Positions 46,876 through 54,707 are shown, counted from the stretch's first letter. The stretch is 64,000 nucleotides of DNA from Alkalihalobacillus sp. LMS6 (GCF_024362765.1 NZ_CP093302.1:1456001-1520000); one strand, 5' to 3'. The notes: generated by a model not told the origin, from the sequence alone. Translations and numbers: made by a program.

Positions 46876-47292
46876 ATGGATGTTTCACATGCACTTAATC
46901 GCTTAAAAGAAAAAGGGTACAAGTATACAGATAAACGAGAAGACATGCTGCGTTTGTTCGCAAATGATTCTCGCTACATGACCGCTAAAGATGTATTGGA
47001 AAATATGCATGACCAATACCCTTCATTAAGTTTTGATACGATTTACCGTAATTTATCGTTGTTCGCTGATTTGGATTTATTAGAAACAACGGAGCTCGAG
47101 GGTGAAAAACGATTTCGATTTAGTTGTCGAACATCAGAACACCATCACCATTTAATTTGCTTAGATTGTGGGAAAACAGAGCACTTTCATAATTGTCCAA
47201 TGGACGAGGAGTTATTCAATCGGTTTCCTAACTTTCAAGTCACTGGTCATAAATTTGAAATTTATGGCATGTGTCAAGCTTGTCAACAGTAA
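46876..47292 (+). CDS. zur: Zinc uptake regulator Zur (Fur family)
   Basis: Zur is the zinc-sensing repressor. The 138-residue Fur-fold protein has an N-terminal winged helix (YPSLSFDTIYRNLSLF, recognition helix) and a metal/dimer domain with the His cluster SEHHHHLICLDCGKTEHFH and the structural zinc cysteines CLDC and CQAC. It ends the znuC-znuB-zur operon, so it is probably autoregulated through the Zur box at 45149. Fur and PerR paralogues are less likely given the context. Confidence 0.92.
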   Translation: MDVSHALNRLKEKGYKYTDKREDMLRLFANDSRYMTAKDVLENMHDQYPSLSFDTIYRNLSLFADLDLLETTELEGEKRFRFSCRTSEHHHHLICLDCGKTEHFHNCPMDEELFNRFPNFQVTGHKFEIYGMCQACQQ

Positions 47293-47296
47293 ACAT

Positions 47297-47336
47297 AAAA
47301 GTAGAGATGGCTACGCGGCATCTCTGCTTTTTTTTG
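47297..47336 (+). terminator. Terminator of znuC-znuB-zur
   Basis: The stem AAAGTAGAGATG / CATCTCTGCTTT is followed by a long T run. Confidence 0.88.
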
Positions 47337-47411
47337 CGCGCATAATTCCCATCTTTTACGCGTTATGAGATCAAACGCTTGGGAGAACCTATAAACACAA
47401 GGGGGGATTAG

Positions 47412-47618
47412 ATGTCACCAGTTGTAATGTGTAACGTTTCAAGCTGTCTCCATTGGAAAGAAGAAAACCAGTGTGGTGCAGATAAGATTTTGGTCCAAAC
47501 GGATAAATTGGAGTCTTCCTATGACATGGAAACAAGTGAAGAATTAGGAACAGATGAGTTAGGTGAAGTGAAAAAGAGTGAAGAAACATGCTGTCACACG
47601 TTTGAACCTAAGCATTAA
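47412..47618 (+). CDS. DUF1540 domain small cysteine-rich protein
   Basis: A 68-residue protein with five cysteines: VVMCNVSSCLHWKEENQCGADKI gives the DUF1540 pattern (CxxxxC...C), and the tail has a CC pair. DUF1540 proteins are likely metal-binding, with unknown function. ATG 47412 follows AAGGGGGG. It lies 119 bases after zur, between two terminators, so it is its own unit; the zinc-module neighbourhood may be meaningful. Confidence 0.85.
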   Translation: MSPVVMCNVSSCLHWKEENQCGADKILVQTDKLESSYDMETSEELGTDELGEVKKSEETCCHTFEPKH

Positions 47619-47621
47619 TAA

Positions 47622-47660
47622 AAACTCTCTAGTCATCGCACTAGAGAGTTTTATTTTTTA
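47622..47660. terminator. Bidirectional terminator between the DUF1540 gene and yqfW
   Basis: The stem AAAACTCTCTAGT / ACTAGAGAGTTTT is followed by T-rich ends on both strands. Confidence 0.92.
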
Positions 47661-48216
47661 TCCACGACTCAACCCAGGCCTCAGCTTCTGTCCAATTTGT
47701 CACGCGAATGACTTGTTCAGGTACCGGTAAACGATTGTATGGCGTATCAAACAAAATAACGGGAATCCTGCATTCTTCGGCAATCATGACCGCATTGTCA
47801 TGTTTATCTTCAAAAAAGATTTCGACGTTTTGTTCTTTAACAGCTTCAATCTTATTATGGTGACCAATGAGTTCAACATGTTGAAAAGGAATGTCGTTCT
47901 TCTTTAACCAATCGAGTGTAATGGCTTCGTATTGCTTTTTGCGAGCTGTAATAAAAATAAGGTCGTGATCTACGTTCCATTTACTTAGAATTTGATCGAC
48001 CTTCTTAATAAGTGGCGCATTGCTGTATATCGTCGGTTCATTTTTTAACATCCACTTCCAAAAATCGGCTTCTTCTATATTTAATAAATTAGATAGGTCG
48101 TACTCAGAAATGTCATCTAGTGTAAAGCTTGTATTAAAATCTTGGTTAATATAGGGAATAAACGTTGCAGGATCTGTAATGGTTCCGTCAATATCAAAAC
48201 CTAATCGTCTTTTCAT
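47641..48216 (-). CDS. yqfW: 5'-nucleotidase-like HAD phosphatase YqfW
   Basis: A 191-residue HAD-superfamily hydrolase of the 5'(3')-deoxyribonucleotidase type (NT5C-like). Motif I is FDIDGTITDP at residues 6-15, motif II IFITARKKQYE, and motif III/IV lies in FFEDKHDNA. The substrate is unknown but probably a nucleotide or small phosphate. ATG 48216 follows GAGGTG; the frame is open much further but without a good site. It is divergent from the gene at 48295. Confidence 0.87.
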   Translation of the reverse strand: MKRRLGFDIDGTITDPATFIPYINQDFNTSFTLDDISEYDLSNLLNIEEADFWKWMLKNEPTIYSNAPLIKKVDQILSKWNVDHDLIFITARKKQYEAITLDWLKKNDIPFQHVELIGHHNKIEAVKEQNVEIFFEDKHDNAVMIAEECRIPVILFDTPYNRLPVPEQVIRVTNWTEAEAWVESWIKNKTL

Positions 48217-48294
48217 TGTTTGCACCTCGTATGATTTCATAAGAATGTTTGCGTCAGAAAGAGAAATACTACACCTAAGAAAGGGGGATTTATG

Positions 48295-48714
48295 ATGAGT
48301 GATCAGCAAAAGAAAAAGCATAAACAACCATTAACATTGGTTGATAAAGATGATCCTTCATTAACATTTTTAAACACGCATGTTGATGGACACGACGGTG
48401 AAAAAGGTTCCGAGTATGTTTATGATGCCAAAGAAAAACAAGATTATCATGAAGAATACGCCAATGAATTTACGCCAGATGATTTAAATGAAGGCGAAGA
48501 TTATGGTGACAGTAGCGCTGGAAAAGGAATTGGAACGATGGGCATCGTTTTCGCCATCACTTCATTATTTTTAGTACCGCTTCTATTAGGCCCAATTGGG
48601 ATTATATCAGGCATTATCGCGATTGTAAAAGGACGGAAATCATTGGGGATATGGGCGATCGTAATTGGCGCCATTTCTGTATTATCCACATTGATTATTA
48701 CTCCGTTTTTATAA
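48295..48714 (+). CDS. yqfX: YqfX-like membrane protein (DUF4190-type)
   Basis: A 139-residue protein with a hydrophilic, acidic N-terminal half and two close C-terminal membrane helices (about 80-105 and 112-137) with the small-residue pattern GPIGIISGIIAIVKGRKSLG common in DUF4190-type proteins. ATG 48295 and ATG 48292 are both possible; AAGGGGG spacing favours 48295. Location next to yqfW and ispG matches B. subtilis yqfX. Function unknown. Confidence 0.75.
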   Translation: MSDQQKKKHKQPLTLVDKDDPSLTFLNTHVDGHDGEKGSEYVYDAKEKQDYHEEYANEFTPDDLNEGEDYGDSSAGKGIGTMGIVFAITSLFLVPLLLGPIGIISGIIAIVKGRKSLGIWAIVIGAISVLSTLIITPFL

Positions 48715-48719
48715 ATAGG

Positions 48720-48754
48720 AAAAACCGACTCCCGAGAGAGTCGGTTTTGCTTTA
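48720..48754. terminator. Bidirectional terminator between yqfX and ispG
   Basis: The stem AAAACCGACTC / GAGTCGGTTTT lies between the convergent genes. Confidence 0.9.
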
Positions 48755-49855
48755 ATTAAGTTGTTCTTCTCGTTGTTTTGCGTAATGCGCTTCTGCCATT
48801 TTATCGATTTCTTTTTTAAGTTCATCGACCATCGTTTCTTCTGGTACTTTACGGACAATTTCACCTTTCATGAAGAGAAGGCCTTCTCCGCGTGCACCGG
48901 CAATCCCGATGTCTGCTTCTCGAGCTTCACCAGGTCCGTTTACTGCGCATCCGAGGACGGCAACTTTAATCGGCGCTTTTACGCTGGCGATATACTCTTC
49001 CACTTCATTTGCAATACTAATGAGGTCAATTTCGATTCGACCACATGTAGGACAAGAAATAAGTGTAGCAGCGTTAGCAGCTAGACCAAAGGATTTAAGC
49101 AACTCTCGTGCTACTTTTACTTCTTCAACAGGATCTGCAGAAAGAGAAATACGTAATGTGTTTCCAATCCCCATATTGAGTAAAATGCCGATACCGGCAG
49201 CACTTTTTACTGTTCCAGCAAAAAGAGTACCAGACTCTGTAATTCCTAAATGAAGAGGATAATCAAAAGCTTGACTTGCTTTATCATACGCTTCAACTGC
49301 TAAATGCACATCAGATGCTTTCATTGAAACAATGATGTCATGGAAATCGAGGTCTTCAAGGATTTTAATATGGTGAAGGGCGCTTTCAACCATGGCGTCA
49401 GCCGTTGGATAACCATATTTTTCTAAAAGATGGCGCTCAAGCGAACCGGCGTTCACACCGATCCGAATCGGAATGCCTTTTTCTTTGGCAGCTTTAACAA
49501 CCGCTTCAACATTTTCGCGTTTTCCGATGTTTCCTGGGTTGATACGGATTTTATCCGCTCCACCTTCTATAGCTTTTAATGCGAATTTATAATTGAAGTG
49601 GATGTCTACTACTAAAGGAATATTAATTCTTTTTTTGATTTCGGCTATGGCTTCTGCAGCGCGCATATCTGGACAAGCAACCCGAACAACTTGGCAGCCT
49701 GCTTCCTCAAGTCTTTCAATTTCCGCAACGGTAGCATCAACATCATGAGTCTTTGTTGTTGTCATACTTTGGATGATTACTTCATCATTACCGCCAATCG
49801 TTAAATTTCCCACTTTAACGGGACGAGTATTTTTTCGATGAACTCTTTCGGTCAT
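48752..49855 (-). CDS. ispG: 4-hydroxy-3-methylbut-2-en-1-yl diphosphate synthase
   Basis: IspG reduces ME-cPP to HMBPP in the MEP isoprenoid pathway, the step before IspH. The 367-residue protein has an N-terminal TIM-barrel ([24 protein letters not shown]) and a C-terminal Fe-S domain with cysteines in ISCPTCGR and [13 protein letters not shown] plus the cluster Glu. The frame is open 16 codons upstream; ATG 49855 ([10 protein letters not shown]) is the family start, 11 bases after AAGGAG. Confidence 0.96.
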   Translation of the reverse strand: MTERVHRKNTRPVKVGNLTIGGNDEVIIQSMTTTKTHDVDATVAEIERLEEAGCQVVRVACPDMRAAEAIAEIKKRINIPLVVDIHFNYKFALKAIEGGADKIRINPGNIGKRENVEAVVKAAKEKGIPIRIGVNAGSLERHLLEKYGYPTADAMVESALHHIKILEDLDFHDIIVSMKASDVHLAVEAYDKASQAFDYPLHLGITESGTLFAGTVKSAAGIGILLNMGIGNTLRISLSADPVEEVKVARELLKSFGLAANAATLISCPTCGRIEIDLISIANEVEEYIASVKAPIKVAVLGCAVNGPGEAREADIGIAGARGEGLLFMKGEIVRKVPEETMVDELKKEIDKMAEAHYAKQREEQLN

Positions 49856-49963
49856 AGACCATATCGCTCCTTTGCGGGGCATCGTGCCCGTCTTTTTCTC
49901 CACTTTAGTGAAGACACATGCTTATTTTATCAATCACTTGTGCAATCTGGCAAGGAAATTCAC

Positions 49964-50305
49964 TTATTGTTTCGTATAAAGTGGAAAACGATAGGTCTGC
50001 CCAATTTGAATCTCATTTGGATTAATTCCATCATTTAACACCGAAAAATCGGCTAATATTTCTTGGATGGATTGATCAACTTGTCCGTTATGCAGTCGCT
50101 CGACAATCGACAGAACGGTTTGTCCACTTTCAATTATGACTTCTTGAGAGGGGATAGGAGGTGGGTCCTCTTCTGTTTGATTTGTTTGTGCTTCTGGTGT
50201 GTTGTCATCCTGTTGGACTAAGTTTGACAATGTTGAGCCTGTTAAATCGTTTTGGATACCTAAAATAACGATAATCGCGATCGCAAGATAAACAAGGCGC
50301 TTCAA
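49964..50305 (-). CDS. yqfZ: YqfZ-like secreted/anchored LysM-type protein
   Basis: A 113-residue protein with an N-terminal signal or anchor (MKRLVYLAIAIIVILG), a Pro/Gln/Glu-rich spacer and a C-terminal LysM-like module (about residues 57-110: SGQTVLSIVERLH ... LNDGINPNEIQIGQTYRFP). It probably contacts peptidoglycan; in B. subtilis yqfZ also stands beside ispG. The start is TTG 50305 with AAGGAG 11 bases upstream. No further function can be given. Confidence 0.8.
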   Translation of the reverse strand: MKRLVYLAIAIIVILGIQNDLTGSTLSNLVQQDDNTPEAQTNQTEEDPPPIPSQEVIIESGQTVLSIVERLHNGQVDQSIQEILADFSVLNDGINPNEIQIGQTYRFPLYTKQ

Positions 50306-50450
50306 CAGTCGTCACACTCCTTCATAGAAACATCGTCTCATGTTTCTTCAGCTATTCATATGTATTCAAGGTTTGTGCAAATATTCCTGCTCCTTCTAAC
50401 TCGTTAAGTTTCCTTCATTTATACATAGTTGAAACAAAACATACACAGTA

Positions 50451-50476
50451 TTAAACAGTAAACTAGGACTTTCGTA
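50451..50476 (+). promoter_or_regulatory. Candidate ECF sigma promoter of the DUF1002 gene
   Basis: TTAAAC (50451-50456; five of six to TGAAAC), 16 bases, CGTA (50473-50476), 66 bases before the start codon. Confidence 0.5.
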
Positions 50477-50541
50477 GCTTTTCTGAATGCTGGTAAAAAG
50501 GTAACGTTTGATATAGGAAAGCATGAAAGGTGGAACCCTAA

Positions 50542-51423
50542 TTGAATCGAGCTTTAAAACTATTTGGTATTTTCATGACATTCATTTTAATTACTCATTT
50601 TAGTGTAAATGTAGCAAACGCAGATGCTGCTCCTGGAGATGTGGTTGTGACATTAGGTCAAGATTTATCGGAACAGCAGGCCAACGAGATCTTAAGTCGG
50701 ATGAATGTGGATGAAAATGTTCCAACTCTGTATGTGACGAATGAAGAAGAACATAAATATTTAGGTGACTATATTAGCGCGCAAACAATCGGAAGTCGTG
50801 CTTTATCCTCTTCAAAAATTACGTTAGGCGAAACAGATACAGGCATTCATGTAACCTCTGATCATATTACATGGGTTACGAATGAGATGTATGCAAATTC
50901 TTTAATTACAGCAGGGATTAAAGATGCTGAAGTACATGTGACGGCTCCGTTTGATGTGTCAGGTACAGCGGCTTTAACCGGGCTAATTAAAGCGTATGAA
51001 TCTGCGACTGACCAAGTAATCCCTGAAGAGCAAAAAAACGTTGCAAATGAAGAAATGATCCGTACGGCAGAGCTTGGAGATTCAATCGGAGAAGAAGAAG
51101 CGGCGGAACTTATAACCTTAATTAAAGAAGAAATTGCGTCAACATCAATTGAATCTGAAGAGGAAATGAAAACCATTATTATTCAACTAGCAGAAGAAAT
51201 TAATGTGACGCTCACTGAAACACAAGTGAATGATCTATCTGCGTTGTTCATGAAAATGAAAGAATTGAATATTGACTGGGACGCCGTTTCAAGCCAAATT
51301 GATAAAGTTCGTGAAAACCTTAGTGGCTTTCTAGAAAGTGACGAAGCACGCTCATTTTTCGACAGAATGATAGAGGCAGGAAAAAGTTTTTTCAATTCCA
51401 TTCGCAGCTTTTTTAGTTCATAA
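50542..51423 (+). CDS. Secreted DUF1002 protein (YpuA-like)
   Basis: A 293-residue exported protein with a typical signal peptide (cleavage expected after about residue 28, VANADAAPGD). The remainder matches DUF1002: VVVTLGQDLSEQQ, ISSAQTIG-like and SSKITLGETDTGIHV, and the central EVHVTAPFDVSGTAALTGLIKAYE. The role is unknown; the B. subtilis relative YpuA is an envelope-stress gene. The start is TTG 50542 after AAAGGTGG. A candidate ECF promoter lies upstream. Confidence 0.85.
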   Translation: MNRALKLFGIFMTFILITHFSVNVANADAAPGDVVVTLGQDLSEQQANEILSRMNVDENVPTLYVTNEEEHKYLGDYISAQTIGSRALSSSKITLGETDTGIHVTSDHITWVTNEMYANSLITAGIKDAEVHVTAPFDVSGTAALTGLIKAYESATDQVIPEEQKNVANEEMIRTAELGDSIGEEEAAELITLIKEEIASTSIESEEEMKTIIIQLAEEINVTLTETQVNDLSALFMKMKELNIDWDAVSSQIDKVRENLSGFLESDEARSFFDRMIEAGKSFFNSIRSFFSS

Positions 51424-51450
51424 TAGGGGGATAACCCCCTATTTTTGTTT
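51421..51450 (+). terminator. Terminator of the DUF1002 gene
   Basis: AATAGGGGG / CCCCCTATT with loop ATAA is followed by T residues. Confidence 0.88.
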
Positions 51451-51452
51451 TT

Positions 51453-51479
51453 TGAAACTTTTTTTAGGGAAGACACGTA
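51453..51479 (+). promoter_or_regulatory. Sigma-W-type (ECF) promoter of the second NfeD gene
   Basis: TGAAAC (51453-51458), 17 bases, CGTA (51476-51479): same elements, same spacing and same T run after the -35 as at 15874. Confidence 0.75.
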
Positions 51480-51522
51480 AAAAGGGAAGAATCGTTAAAT
51501 CATAAGAATGGAGGTCACTATC

Positions 51523-52188
51523 TTGATTGACTGGTTAGATTCAGCAACTGTTGGATTTCTTGTTGTAACAATTGGGACATTGTTTTTAATAGGAGAACTC
51601 CTCGTTCGAGCTAGAGGTCTTTTTGGCTTACTCGGACTCGGATTAATAAGTGTATATTTCTTGCACCACTTAAATGGAGATGCAAGCACGTGGGTCATCA
51701 TCTTCTATTTAATTGGACTCGCGCTCATTATTTTTGATGGAAATGTGACATCAGATGGTACCATTGCAGCGATTGGTGTACTGTTTATGATTATTGGATT
51801 AGCTGTACCGGCTCCAGACATGGTATACAGCATTCTTGTTGGTATGGGTACTGTAATTGGTGCATTTGCATCGCTCCTTTTCTTGAAAGTATTTCCGCAC
51901 AGAAATATGTGGTCAAAAATGACGTTGAAAGAATCCCTTTCTTCAGAAGCTGGCTACAATTCAATTAATGAAGGGTATAAAGAACTAGTTGGAAAAAAAG
52001 GCAAAGCATTAACCGCATTTCGACCAACTGGTACAGTGGAAATTGATGGTGAACCGTATAGTGCAACAAGTGGAAGTGTTTGGATTGAAGCGGAGACAGA
52101 AGTGGACGTTGTATCTGTAGATGGTACAAGAATTTTAGTCAGACGTGCAGAACAAAAACAACAAACTCAACCAGAAGAAGAAAACTAG
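51523..52188 (+). CDS. NfeD family membrane protein, short form
   Basis: A 221-residue NfeD protein without the ClpP-like protease domain: four membrane helices (about residues 8-120) and a C-terminal OB-fold (about 150-208: GKKGKALTAFRPTGTVEIDG, VVSVDGTRILVRRA). Such short forms usually work with a flotillin. The TTG at 51523 has GGAGG eight bases upstream; the open frame goes back to ATG 51508, which overlaps that site. It stands alone under a sigma-W-type promoter and ends at a terminator; no flotillin gene is adjacent. Confidence 0.87.
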   Translation: MIDWLDSATVGFLVVTIGTLFLIGELLVRARGLFGLLGLGLISVYFLHHLNGDASTWVIIFYLIGLALIIFDGNVTSDGTIAAIGVLFMIIGLAVPAPDMVYSILVGMGTVIGAFASLLFLKVFPHRNMWSKMTLKESLSSEAGYNSINEGYKELVGKKGKALTAFRPTGTVEIDGEPYSATSGSVWIEAETEVDVVSVDGTRILVRRAEQKQQTQPEEEN

Positions 52189-52223
52189 AATCAGCTTGCT
52201 TTGAGCAAGCTGACTTTTTTATG
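52189..52223 (+). terminator. Terminator of the short nfeD gene
   Basis: CAGCTTGCT / AGCAAGCTG with loop TTG is followed by six T. Confidence 0.88.
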
Positions 52224-52367
52224 TTTCAAACATGATTCGATCTAAGACAACGTGAGCATTTTTGAGTGGTAGCATGGAACAACAATGTTGAAATTCAATG
52301 AAATGGGGATTAATTTTACTTTTTGTGGAAAAGTAATGGGAGTTTAAAGATTTGTTCGGGTTGCTTT

Positions 52368-52384
52368 GTAAAAAAAGTGTAAAG
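52368..52384 (+). promoter_or_regulatory. Direct repeat TGTAAA-N5-TGTAAA, PhoP-box-like
   Basis: TGTAAA at 52368-52373 and 52379-52384 have an 11-base period; on the other strand they read TTTACA-N5-TTTACA, the arrangement of PhoP boxes. A degenerate third unit (TTAAAA, 52390-52395) keeps the phase. It is just upstream of the promoter of a Na/Pi transporter gene. Confidence 0.4.
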
Positions 52385-52400
52385 ATATTTAAAAGCTTGT

Positions 52401-52429
52401 TTACAAATTCTTTGTGATCGTTTAATAAT
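52401..52429 (+). promoter_or_regulatory. Promoter of the PhoU-type Na/Pi transporter gene
   Basis: TTTACA (52401-52406), 17 bases, TAATAA (52424-52429), 74 bases before the start. The rest of the 315-base gap (52189-52503) holds a terminator, the repeat above and no gene. Confidence 0.55.
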
Positions 52430-52503
52430 AGATTCGGAACATCATTGTTGAGGTTTGTCGAAATGAAAACCTACATGAGTTTTTTTATGAAGGGATGAGA
52501 TGA

Positions 52504-54129
52504 GTGAGCGAGTTTCAAGTATTGCTGTTTACGTTCCTAGGGGGGATCGGAATCTTCCTGTTTTCCGTAAAGTATATGGGAGACGGGTTGCAGAAAACAG
52601 CAGGAGACGGATTAAGAGGGTTATTAGATAAATACACAACCAATCCTTTTATGGGTCTACTTTCAGGTATTGTTGTAACGATTTTACTGCAAAGTAGCAC
52701 GGCAACAACCGTATTAACAATTGGTCTTGTAAACGCAGGGTTTATGACGTTAAGACAAGCAATTGGTGTTATTATGGGTGCAAATATTGGTACAACAACA
52801 ACCGCATTTATCATTGGTTTGCCGATTCGTGAGTACGCTTTGCCTATTATGGCAGTCGGAGCCTTTTTACTTTTCTTCTTTAAGAAGAAACGCGTAAACG
52901 CGATTGGGCAAGTAATCTTTGGTTTTGGTGGACTATTTTATGGTCTTAGCTTAATGGGGCAAAGTCTACGTCCATTAGCTGGATGGGAACCGTTCGTCGA
53001 CTTTACAGCGCGAATGAGTGATAATCCATTATTAGGTGTTGTGGTCGGTGTCATTCTAGCTGTTGCCTTGCAAAGTTCTACAGCTGCCATAGGGTTAGTT
53101 CAGCAATTGTATGAACAAGGAGCAATGGATTTATCAGCTGCTTTACCGGTCTTAATTGGTGATAATATTGGTACGACCTTAACAGCCGTTTTAGTAGCAA
53201 TTGGTGCAACGGTTGCGGCACGACGAGCAGCGTTAACGCATGTTGTATTTAACTTGTTTGGCGCCATATTGATTATGTCTGTCTTCCCGTTCTTTGTATC
53301 GTTTGTAGACTTTTTAGGGAACCAATTTAATTTAAGTAATACTCTTGAAATCGCCGCTGCGCACGGTGTTTACAATGTAGCGAATGTCATTATTCAATTC
53401 CCATTAATTGGTGTGCTGGCTTACGTTGTAACAAAACTTGTTCCAGGTCAAGAGCTTGATTTGGATTACAAACCAAAACATTTAGATCCTGTTTTCATAG
53501 GAAGCTCACCGGCTATTGCGCTTGGACAAGCCAAGCAAGAAGTGATTCACATGGCCGACTACTCGAAAAAAGGGTTAAAACAAGCAATTAAGTATATGGA
53601 GACAGGTGAGAAGAAAGATGCAGATCTTGCACTTCAATACGAACTTGCAATTAATAATCTGGACAAAGAGATTACCGACTACCTTGTAAAAGTATCATCC
53701 CGTTCTCTTTCTGCATCGGATTCGAACCTACATTCAACGTTATTGAATGCTGTTCGTGATATAGAGCGTATTGGCGATCATATGGAAAACATCGTTGAAC
53801 TAAAAGATTATCAAAAAGCAAACAAAGTAGCCTTGTCTGATATTGCGTTAAAGGATTTAAATGAAATGTTTAATTTAACGTATTCAACATTGGAAGAAGC
53901 AATGGATTCTCTTGAAAAAGATGATATTGATAAAGCAAATGATGTGTTAAAACACGAAGAGTTAATTGATAAAATGGAAAGAAAGCTCCGGAAACAACAT
54001 ATTAAACGTATGAACGACGGAGAATGCTCAGGTGCAGCAGGGATTATCTTCGTAGATATTATCTCAAACCTTGAGCGAATCGGTGATCATTCTGTAAACA
54101 TTGCAGAAGCGGTTATTGATGAGCAGTAA
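52504..54129 (+). CDS. Na+/phosphate symporter with C-terminal PhoU-like domain
   Basis: A 541-residue NptA-type transporter. The membrane part (about residues 1-320) has two inverted repeats with LLQSSTATTVLT and VALQSSTAAIGLV, and GANIGTTTT and GDNIGTTLT. The C-terminal 200 residues are a PhoU-like four-helix domain (repeated DIERIGDHMENIVEL and NLERIGDHSVNIAEA). It probably moves phosphate with sodium, a useful coupling ion in an alkaliphile (inference). The start is GTG 52504; a nearby ATG is out of frame. It is distinct from the short copy at 14013. Confidence 0.9.
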   Translation: MSEFQVLLFTFLGGIGIFLFSVKYMGDGLQKTAGDGLRGLLDKYTTNPFMGLLSGIVVTILLQSSTATTVLTIGLVNAGFMTLRQAIGVIMGANIGTTTTAFIIGLPIREYALPIMAVGAFLLFFFKKKRVNAIGQVIFGFGGLFYGLSLMGQSLRPLAGWEPFVDFTARMSDNPLLGVVVGVILAVALQSSTAAIGLVQQLYEQGAMDLSAALPVLIGDNIGTTLTAVLVAIGATVAARRAALTHVVFNLFGAILIMSVFPFFVSFVDFLGNQFNLSNTLEIAAAHGVYNVANVIIQFPLIGVLAYVVTKLVPGQELDLDYKPKHLDPVFIGSSPAIALGQAKQEVIHMADYSKKGLKQAIKYMETGEKKDADLALQYELAINNLDKEITDYLVKVSSRSLSASDSNLHSTLLNAVRDIERIGDHMENIVELKDYQKANKVALSDIALKDLNEMFNLTYSTLEEAMDSLEKDDIDKANDVLKHEELIDKMERKLRKQHIKRMNDGECSGAAGIIFVDIISNLERIGDHSVNIAEAVIDEQ

Positions 54130-54132
54130 GAA

Positions 54133-54160
54133 AGATCGGGCTAAGCCCGATCTTTTTTTA
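54133..54160 (+). terminator. Terminator of the Na/Pi transporter gene
   Basis: The stem AGATCGGGCT / AGCCCGATCT is followed by seven T. Confidence 0.92.
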
Positions 54161-54168
54161 AAAAAGTA

Positions 54169-54197
54169 TTGCACAATGTAAAGATACATGATAATAT
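54169..54197 (+). promoter_or_regulatory. Promoter of the tRNA cluster
   Basis: TTGCAC (54169-54174), 17 bases, TAATAT (54192-54197), 35 bases before the first tRNA. Confidence 0.75.
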
Positions 54198-54231
54198 AAC
54201 TCTTGTCCTTAACAAAGGGCAGGGATATTAT

Positions 54232-54306
54232 TCCACAGTAGCTCAGTGGTAGAGCTATCGGCTGTTAACCGATCGGTCGCAGGTTCGAATCCTGCCTGTG
54301 GAGCCA
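54232..54306 (+). tRNA. tRNA-Asn(GTT)
   Basis: Cloverleaf with acceptor TCCACAG / CTGTGGA, anticodon GTT in CTGTTAA, GGTTCGAATCC T arm and encoded CCA. Confidence 0.96.
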
Positions 54307-54309
54307 TTT

Positions 54310-54386
54310 GGCGGTGTAGCTCAGCTGGCTAGAGCGTACGGTTCATACCCGTGAGGTCGGGGGTTCGATCCCCTCCGCCGCTACCA
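54310..54386 (+). tRNA. tRNA-Met(CAT), elongator type
   Basis: Acceptor GGCGGTG / CGCCGCT with G-U pairs, anticodon CAT in TTCATAC, encoded CCA. The G1-U72 pair and D-arm sequence match the Bacillus elongator tRNA-Met, not the initiator. Confidence 0.9.
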
Positions 54387-54406
54387 TTACATATTTATCT
54401 AACCTT

Positions 54407-54483
54407 GGCGATCGTGGCGAAGTGGTTAACGCACCGGATTGTGGTTCCGGCATTCGTGGGTTCGATTCCCATCGGTCGCCCCA
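54407..54483 (+). tRNA. tRNA-His(GTG)
   Basis: Anticodon GTG in TTGTGGT; the extra 5' G opposite C73 (G-1:C73), the identity element of tRNA-His, is present. CCA is encoded. Confidence 0.96.
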
Positions 54484-54494
54484 TTTTTATCTGT

Positions 54495-54571
54495 GGACCC
54501 TTAGCTCAGTTGGTTAGAGCACTCGGCTCATAACCGATTGGTCGTAGGTTCGAGTCCTACAGGGTCCACCA
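54495..54571 (+). tRNA. tRNA-Ile2(CAT), expected lysidine-modified
   Basis: Anticodon CAT, but acceptor GGACCCT / AGGGTCC and loop CTCATAA resemble tRNA-Ile2, whose C34 is changed to lysidine by TilS to read AUA. Encoded CCA. An ordinary Met assignment is less likely. Confidence 0.82.
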
Positions 54572-54574
54572 CTC

Positions 54575-54664
54575 GGGGGAATACCCAAGTTCGGCTGAAG
54601 GGATCGGTCTTGAAAACCGACAGGGGTGTCAAAGCCCGCGGGGGTTCGAATCCCTCTTCCTCCG
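54575..54664 (+). tRNA. tRNA-Ser(TGA), CCA not encoded
   Basis: Class II tRNA with long variable arm, anticodon TGA in CTTGAAA, acceptor GGGGGAA / TTCCTCC with a G3-U70 pair. After the discriminator G the sequence is TCA instead of CCA, so CCA must be added after transcription. Confidence 0.92.
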
Positions 54665-54670
54665 TCAGCG

Positions 54671-54707
54671 AACCTTGGTACAAGACGTCTTGTACCAAGG
54701 TTTTTTT
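54671..54707 (+). terminator. Terminator of the tRNA cluster
   Basis: A perfect 15-bp stem AACCTTGGTACAAGA / TCTTGTACCAAGGTT is followed by T residues. Confidence 0.95.

Noticed and set aside
50429-50450. TGAAAC at about 50429 as the -35 of an ECF promoter
   Set aside because: No CGTA or CGTC at 16-17 bases; the TTAAAC-N16-CGTA pair fits better.
54495-54571. Initiator tRNA-Met for the second CAT tRNA
   Set aside because: It lacks the initiator three G-C anticodon stem pattern and the 1-72 mismatch; the CTCATAA loop and acceptor fit tRNA-Ile2.
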